From assembly GCA_020632475.1 (NCBI GenBank), contig JACKFM010000005.1, forward strand, positions 4,246 through 68,245: a stretch of DNA of 64,000 bases, in the 5' to 3' direction. A program made the position numbers and the translations under genes. How positions within the stretch are numbered: position 1 is the stretch's first letter; each line of letters begins with the position of its first letter. This document shows positions 1-9,000 of the stretch, one piece after another. The notes beneath the pieces are model-generated. The model saw only the letters and a list, made by a program, of their open reading frames with translations, did not search any database and had not been told where the DNA came from. This DNA is from Candidatus Omnitrophota bacterium (GTDB lineage: Bacteria > Omnitrophota > Omnitrophia > Omnitrophales > Aquincolibacteriaceae).

Positions 1-3000
1 CCTGAAGATCAATACCCAGTGTTGCCGCATAGGTACGCATGGCATAAAGCGAAAGGATCAAATCCCCCTGCTCAAGCGGTGTAATCGTACCTGTAAGCAC
101 ATCGATCAGAATCAGACTGACTGCCAGATCAACACGGTTATAGGCAATGCCTTCACTTTCGAGCAGGGCTTCAAGGGAAAGAAAGGCCGATTGTCCGAAA
201 TGCAAGGTTTGAGAATCAATCCAGGCTTTGATTGCGTCTGCTTCTGCAACACTCAAAGATTGCTTCGCTCCATTGATGTCAGTGCTCGCAATGACGTCAG
301 AGTCCATACCCAAAGCTTGAGCAAAAGCCAGTTGTTCGGCTTCTGATAACCCGAGATAGCGGTCAATTTCTGATTTAACCAGGGTTTTAATGGCATTCAC
401 TTCGGCCTGACGCTCGCTGTATTCCTGACTATTGAGCAGGTAGTCTTTCAGCGCATCAACGCTAAAATCGGTATTGGTTAGAGAAAGCCGGACTTTGGCT
501 TCTTCCTCTTCAGTTGCTTCCTGCAGCACTTCTTCTTCAATGACCGGAAGCCACATCTCAAAGTCTTCATCCGAGGCTTCACGCCCCATGATCTCACGGT
601 ACCAATGGTTAATCACCGGGATGAGTTCCTGCTTTGAAAGACCGTGTTTGGCCGTGACTTCTTCATTATCAATGCGGCGGTAGGCGTCTTCAGTTTGAGC
701 TTCAAGGTCCGCGGATGCTTGTGCCACCTGTTCGGTCAGCTGCTCTAAAGCTTCCTGTCTTTGTGTGGCCAAACTATCCAGAGCACGGTTGATCTGATCG
801 ATACCGCCCTGGATCTGAGACAAGGCGTTGCCGATAATACCGCGAGCCTGTTTACCCTTAACTGAAATACCGCCGATTTCTTGTTTTTTATCTTCAAGTT
901 CACGGCGTTTGCGCAGCAGATTATCACGTGTGGTGATATATTCCCCTTCAATCGTTTGATTTAAAACCTGTTCGCGTTCGGCGATATTAGCCATGGCCTT
1001 TTCATTTTCGACCGAGATTTCGGCACGCAGCTTAATCACTGCCGTATCGAGCCTGCGCCGTGATCCTTCCATGTCAATTTTGATGATGTTGCCGTCATCG
1101 TCATAGTCATAGTGAATTAAGCGTTCATTGTCTTTTGCAAGAATCTGCCGGATATGTCCCTCTTCGTACACTTCGGTCACACCCTCGGCATATTGACGGA
1201 CGAGGAGCGCTCCGTCCATGTCATACTCCATATGGATCGCTAATGAATCGCTCAACTGAAATTCATTCCACTTGGCAAGGACGGTTTCGTTCCAGAGTTT
1301 CTGGGCCTGTTCGTAATGGAACACTGCTGATTCATTCGGATTGATGAATTCGCCGTTTTCTTTTTGGATGTCGATGACGCGGCCGGTGGCGCTTGTGATG
1401 GAATAAGGCTCACCGTTGCGGAATTCTGTGACGGTACCGTCTTCATGCATAACGGTGGCGGCCAGCAGAGTTGTTTGAGTTTCTTCAAGGCCGGTTTCAG
1501 AATTGATACTTGATTGGGTGGCGATTTGGTCGAAGGAGATGGTCACTTGGCCCATCAGGTTTGAGGACTGAGGACTGAGGGCTGAGGCTTGGAGCTGCTG
1601 CGCAGCATTTAATCTCAAGGATTTAAGGATGCCGCCTTCGTACTCTGCATACTCACCTGTCTCAGAGGTGTATGAGTCAAGTGTGACACGGTGGATGTCT
1701 TCACAATTTTCTGTGCAGTCAACGAGATCGACTATAGGCACTTCGACTTCAAGGGTTGTTCCGTCGGCCAGTGTAATCGTTTCGGTCTGATAGCTTGTGA
1801 CCGCTTGTTTGGCTGTACCAAAATCATGGCTGTAGCGGTAGCCTTCAGGTGTAATATGAGAGACAATTTGTCCGTCAGCGTCATATTCTTCGACTGTGCC
1901 GTCTTCGGTTGTGACCGTAGAATTCCCTGCTTCACTCACACCATGAATAAACGTCTGGCGGACACGGCCCTTATAGACGATTTCGGTTTTCGCCAGATCT
2001 CCGAACTCGTTATAGGTGTATTGCGTGGTGATGCCGTTAGCTTCGGTCCGTGAAATTAAAAGTGACTGTTTAGTGCCTTTGATTTCAAAGTCGCGGTAAC
2101 GCTCGGTCCGCCCGCTGACAGGGTCATAGACCACCGTAATTTCATCGCCTGCTGCAGTGTATTCATACGAATAATGCAGAGTATTGCCGTCGGTGCCTGT
2201 GACTTCGCGTACGCGGCCGTAGGCGGCTTGAACGGTTTCGGTGGTGCCATCAGTGCGCGTAATGGTCTGCGTGGTCTGATTTGGATTCCCGATCGAGTCG
2301 GGAATGACAGCGGTGTCAAAATGAATGACCGTCCCATCGGTCATTGTGCTTTCGACAACCTGATTGTTTTCGATTTTTGAGACTGTTCCGTAAGCGGTTT
2401 CAAATTCATCCACCTGATCGGAATCATTGAAATTAATGCGTACTTCGGCATTAAGCAGGCGGCTCCAGTCAAAATCCTGTGCATTTTCGGCTTCACGCAG
2501 CCCAAGGTATTGAGCAAGGGTTTGTGTACGGTCCGAATGAACCTCAGCCAGAACATTGCTTTCGGTCAGCATACGGTCCAGCCAGTCGGTTGAAGCGTCG
2601 GGGCGCATGGAAGTAAAGGTTAAATCGTCAACATAAATGGCCATGAGCTCCCCGCCCTCAGCGGCAAGATATTCAATCTTGATCTGTGAGGCATTGGGTT
2701 TGGCCGTATCAAGCGGAAGATAAAAATCCTGCCAGTCGATTGTAAGACCTGTAAGCGTCCACTCCTGCAGGCTTTCGCTATCGTCAGGGTCACGCAGCTG
2801 AATACGCACAGCTCCGCCTGTAGGCATATTCTGCTCACTTTTAAGCCCGACATGGACGGAGTCATAGCGCACGGTGTTGATCTCTTTGGGCGCCATGCTT
2901 TGAAGTCCTTCGATTTGCATTTCCTGGACAGGAAGAAAACCCGATCCCGTTCCGAACTGAACAAGCCAGTTGGGGTTGCCGATAGGGAAAATTACTCGGT

Positions 3001-6000
3001 CCAAAATGCCATCACCGTTGATATCCTGAAGATCGGTGGTCTGAGTGACGTATCCGGGTGAACGGCCGTGAGGCCCTGCAACTCCGCCATCGGGATTTGA
3101 GCGAAAATTCATAAAATCCTGTCCGATGGATGTCTCAGCCGTACTTGTACCGTAAATTCCCGTCCACTGTACGGCGTCTGCAAAAGTGGTGCCGGTGTTG
3201 ACTTCAACCCACCAGCTACCTTGAGCATTGGCATCATCCTGATCAACCGTTACACGGTCGGGCAGCCCGTCGCCTGTGACATCGCGCAGAGTAATCAGAA
3301 TATTACGAGGTTCGTTCCAGCCGCGAAAAGCCGTAATCGCGGTTGCCGATTTTGCATAAGGCGCTCCGGGCAGCGCGCGGACATTGTCATCCCACAGAAC
3401 CGCTTCATCAAAACCCGATCCGTTATTAAACTGCACATACCATTCCATGGCCGAATCGGGATCAGCCGGATTCGAGTTCTTCAAAAGAACACGGTCAGGC
3501 TTTGCGTCACCGTTCATGTCATACAATCCAGCCAGGTCGACAATCAACTGCCCGCGGTCGTCATACCACGAAAGAGATCCGCCGATAGAAGGACTTGCAG
3601 GGTAAAAGGAGTCATCCACTCCTTCCCAGATCACAGCATCTTCAAATCCGGTTCCGGTATTCTTCTGAAAGAACCAGTGCGTAAAGGGTTCAACATAAGA
3701 CCGGATCACACGGTCAAGCAATCCGTCCCCATCCAAATCCACCATATCGGCAATCATTTCCTGCACACCCGTGTGCAGTTCGTTATTGCGAACCTCGGAG
3801 GCATATTTCGTCTCGAAATTCCATTGACTGACCGGGTGGACATTCCCTTCCCAGATCACAGAAGGTTCAAAACCATGACCGTTATTAATCTGTACATACC
3901 ATTCGGGAGTTCCCATAAGTTCCTGAAAAACACGGTCAGGTCTGCCGTCTCCGTTGATATCAAACAAATCACCCAACACATGCGGGTGACGGCCTTCAAA
4001 AAAACGGATGGAATTTTTGCCGTTCGTCATCCAGTAATCCTCTGCCCATTCGATACCATCCCATTTCTGCGGCGCATCAAAGCCTCGACCATTATTCCAT
4101 TGAATCCACCAGTAATTCACACCCTGTGTTTCATCCATAAAAATACGGTCCGGCAGCCCGTCACCGTTCATATCAACAAAATCAGCCGTTTGAACAGGTA
4201 GATTGTCGTCACTATCGATCATGATAAAGCGGTTGATATAACCTAGATTGCGGTCTATTTGGTCTTGAATGTCCACATTCATCCATGCCGGAAAATACTC
4301 GCGGCCGAATTCATAAACTTCACCACGCTCACTATCTTGAACTCTAGAAGCAAGCTGAAGCGTTTGCCCCTGATCCAGGATAACCTGAAAAGGGTCATCG
4401 CCTTGCAACGAGTCAAAGGGTGTACGCATATAAAAAATACTCGCTATCTTTTCGGTATCTTCAGGTTGAATGGCAAGTCCGTTATTTGTAAGAAAAGGAA
4501 TGAGAGAATACTCAGGCGTATTTACTTCACTAAGTAATTTGATTTTAATCCCTTCAAGGCCGTCGCCGTATATTAGTTCGTAAGACCTGCCTTCGATCGT
4601 AATGCGGCTGACGCGTCCATCGGCATAGTCAACAATGGTGCCGTCGGGACGGACACTTTTAACCAATTCGCCTTCAATGATTGTATGAACAGTTCCGTCC
4701 TCATAAACAATATCTCCGCTGATCTGAGCATCGGGGTTCCACTCGGGATTTTCAACTTCACCAAAACGGGTAAAGAGTTTTGAAATCTCGTCATTTTCGA
4801 CCTGGGCCGAAACACCGTTTAAAAGCAGCTCTTTCAAATGACCGTCCGCATCAAAAGTGCGGTACATATGCGATTCATAAAAACGGGCTTCTTTTACGCT
4901 TCCGTCTTCGTTGTAGACGTAGTCCACCTTTTGAACCGCGCCCCCCGCCTCCGCTTGACCTCCGGCGGGCAAGCCCGCCTCCTCAGTCCCTGTTCCGGCG
5001 GACAAGTCGGCCAGCACAATTTCAAAAGCCAGGCCGTCTGTGTTGTAGTGAATTTCATTGCCTTCAGGCGTAATCAGCCTGACCAGTTTGTTATTCTCAA
5101 AATGCTTCTTCGTTCCGTCAGCATCTTCCTCAACAAATTGCGTCACTTCACTGGTATTGTTAAAACCGATGGTGTGCAGTCTGTTGCCGTTCGGGAAAAG
5201 CACTTCGGTGATTTTACCGCCGCCGTAGACTACGCGGGTACCGTCCTTGAATTTCCACTCGCTTAAAACCGCCTGATCTCCCAACATCTCATAAAGCTTG
5301 CCGTCCACGGTTTCATAACCGGTCAACACGCCATTTTCAATATGCTGCTTAATCCCCTCTTTAGTCGTAATCAAACCTTTCAGGATATTTCCGTCGGCAT
5401 CAAGCTCAAAATCGCTAAGCACATTTCCGTCAATAAATTTAAGGATAAGTTCCAATTCATCAGGCTGAATCACACCATCGCCATTTTTATCGTTAGCGAC
5501 ACGTTCAATGGTTCCTGACGCCGTCTGAACCTCGGATAAAAATCCATCCTGATCGTAGATCAAATCCGTATCATTCAGACTTACGTTCAATCCTTGAGTA
5601 AAACCGTTTGTCTCCAGATAGTTATAGTCTGTTTGATTTCCCTCTGCATCCAGAATAGTTTCAATCTGTTCCTGATCATTAAACTCCACCGTTGTACCGT
5701 CGTGAAAAATAATTCGCTGCGTCTTACCTTCCGGTGAGTACAGAGCTTCGACCATGGTCTTACCGTCAAGTTCTGTTCCTTCGGGGACATTCAGGGTGAG
5801 TTGATAGCCTTCCACCGTTCCGCTTCCGTCTGAGGCAAGAACATCCTGGCGCGTATAATTTAAAACATTCCCATTTGCATCCTGAACGCGTGAAAGAATG
5901 CCCAATGCGTCGTAAGTGACATCTTCGCCTTCGGCCGTAAACGCATGCACTTCATCAATGTCTCCGGACAGATTCTTTTCATAGGAATAAGATTCAACCG

Positions 6001-9000
6001 TTCCATCCATTCCCTCGCGCACCGTCAGACCATCGGGAGTTTGATCTACAAAACTGCCGTCAGGATGAATACGGCGGATCAGAGCTCCGCCACGGATGAC
6101 ATCCATGGTCTTATCCGGATAAACCATAAGCGCCTGAACAATATTACTTTCTTCATCCAGGACAAAATTTGTAATGTGGATGCCGGTTTCAGTGATCAGC
6201 TCAACAAGTTCCCCGTCCTGGTAATAGCTATCAATCCCGTCACGGACCACTTTTAAAGCCTGGGCATAGTCGGCAAAGGTGGGTTCCGGATGATCAATGG
6301 TTTCAATTAAATTGCCTTCAGCAGCAAAGAACTCAATCGCATAGGGAGAAACCTCACTATACCGGATTTCAACGCCCGAAGCATATTGGTAGCTTTGGAT
6401 ATTTCCTTTTGTGCCATAAGTCTTTTGCGTTCCATCCGGTGAAATTTCACGAATCACAAGACCGTTTTGATAAACGAGCTGGGTTCCGTCAGGCAGATCA
6501 AAAGTACCGTCATAGATATAACTCACGGTTATTTGCAGCACGGTGTGGTTGCCGACAGTGTCAGTCTCATCAATCGTAAGAACATTGTCGCCTTCAATCA
6601 GCGTATAAGCCGTCTTCTTTTCCACGCCCTCCACCAGATACACTAATTCATAGTCAGGATGGTTCACCCGCTGCGAGGATGTGACCTCGACAATGGGTCC
6701 TTGAGTATCAAGCTCTATGGTATAGTGAAGGCTTGTTGCGTTGCCCAATTCATCGGCATGTTTGATCTCAAGCGTATTTTGGCCTTCTTCAAGAACGAAT
6801 GCCTTTGTTTTGGAAACTCCGTCAAGCTGATATTCAATGACTAAGTTTTTCTGATTGGTCCTTTGAGGAACCGTACTCGTCACTTCAACCGAGGGAGGGG
6901 TGGTATCAAGCTCGACGGAATAACTGACAATCGTTTCATTTCCAAGCTCATCGGCATGTCTAATCTCAACGGCATTATCCCCTTCTTCAAGAGCAAAAGA
7001 CTGACTCTTTGACACACCGTCAAGCTTGTACTCGATCACAAGGGGTGATTGGTTAGTACGGGCAGGTACCACGCTGGTCACTTCAATGGCCGGGCCCTGA
7101 GTATCGCGTTCAACCGTAAGATTGACAATCGTTTCATTACCGAGTTCATCGGCGTGTTTAATCTCAAGGACATTCTGTCCTTCTTCAAGCTCAAATGTCT
7201 TGGATACAGCAACGCCGTCCAGCGTATAGCCAACCGTCATCTGTAAATCCCTGGTTTTAACGGGTATCTCGCTTGTCACCTCAATCGAAGGACCCTGAGT
7301 ATCCAATTCCACCGTCCAGACTTTAATCGTATGGTTACCGAGGTCATCCTGATGGTCGATGGTCAGCGTATTACCACCTTCATTTAATTGAAACGTTTTA
7401 GACTTGGATACTCCGTCAAGTGTATAGTCAATGTTCAAAGAGTTTTGGTTGGTCCGGTCAGGCACTTGCGTCACGGCAATAATCTCGGGCCCGGTGGTAT
7501 CCAGGGTAACCGTATAGTGAATCACGGTTTCATTCCCCAAGTCGTCAGCGTGTTTAATCTCAAGGGTATTCTCACCCTCATTGAGATTAAAGCTTTGGGT
7601 CTTCAAGACACCGTCCAGTTTATAATTAATCGTAAGCGTATTCGTATTGGTCCGTGCCGGAACGGCACTTGTGACTTCAATCACCGGCCCCTGGGTATCG
7701 AGTTCTATACCCCATGACAGTGATGTATTATTGCCGACAGTATCGGTATGACTTATTTGAATGAGGTTATTGCCCTCGTTTAAGTCAAAAAACTTCGTCT
7801 TCGACTCGCCATCAAGCTTATATTCAAGGACAAAACGGCTGTGATTAATCCTTGCCGGAACTTCACTGATGATTTCAAGCACGGGGGCAACCGTATCCAG
7901 CGTCACCTGACGGCTCACGGTAGTACTATTGCCCACATCGTCGGCATGCGTAATCTCGAGCTGATTCAATCCCTCCCGAAGATAGAAGGACTTGGTCATG
8001 GCCTGCCCATCCACCGTATATTCAACGATAAAGTTTTCTTTATTCGTGACGGACGGGATATTCGACGTAATTTCAATCACCGGGGGCTGGGTATCCAAAA
8101 TTACTTTAAATTCTTTACGCTCCTCAACACCTTCAGCGTCCACGGCACTGATCACGAGCGTATTTTCACCTTCCACCAGATTGAAACTTTTTTGTTGATG
8201 CTCACCCAACGCCTGATAGTCAATCACCAGTGTATTTTGATTGGTCTTTGCCGGAATATCTGTCAGCACATCGATAATCGCATCCTTAAAGAGAACATTC
8301 CATTCCAGATTAATACTGTCCAGAACTGTGCGGGCAATGGTATTATCGCCCTTTGTCAGATTCATTTGCTCCTCATAGACGATATCATTAACGCTATAGA
8401 CAAACAGGTAATCCGATTCTGTCACAACCGGGGCGGAAAGGAACTTGATGACATAATAGCTTTGGGGATTGCCTGACGCATCGTAAGTCTGGTAGTAACT
8501 TTCAGTTTTAATCCCCGCCGTGTAGCGTTGATCATCTTTACCCCGGAGGATTCCATTCGAATCATAATGATAAACAAGTTTCTGATACATATGCCCTTGT
8601 GTATAGACTTGATAAATCCGGGCGGCGAGTTTGCCATTGACGTACTCATAATAATCCCTGTAACGATACGACTCGTTGGCAGCATCAAATCTGTCAATCG
8701 TCCTGCTTTTATACTGGCCGTTTTGTTCATATTCATAAAAATAGTAATAGTCTTGGACACCATTTAAATATTGGATCCCCTGATAACTCTGCTGTGCCCC
8801 AGTGCTGTAATAATGGTAGTGATGCTCGCTTGTCATCAAGGAGTCTGCAGAATAAACGATAATGTCATAAACGGATTGAATCCCATTAAGATAATCCCAA
8901 TGCCTTTCCTGTTGAACGACTCCCGTTGCATAGTAATAAAATGCATCCTTTCTTAAGATCTGCCCCTGGTCACTATAAGCCGTATCCTCAAGATAGGACA

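Noticed and set aside
3221..4201. 326-codon plus-strand open frame
   Set aside because: It lies wholly antisense to giant gene 1 over its FG-GAP-like repeats; its length follows from the periodic codons on the other strand and it has no recognisable domain.
7841..8476. 211-codon plus-strand open frame
   Set aside because: Antisense shadow of the Ig-like repeats of giant gene 1; its repeated pattern mirrors the 198-bp units.
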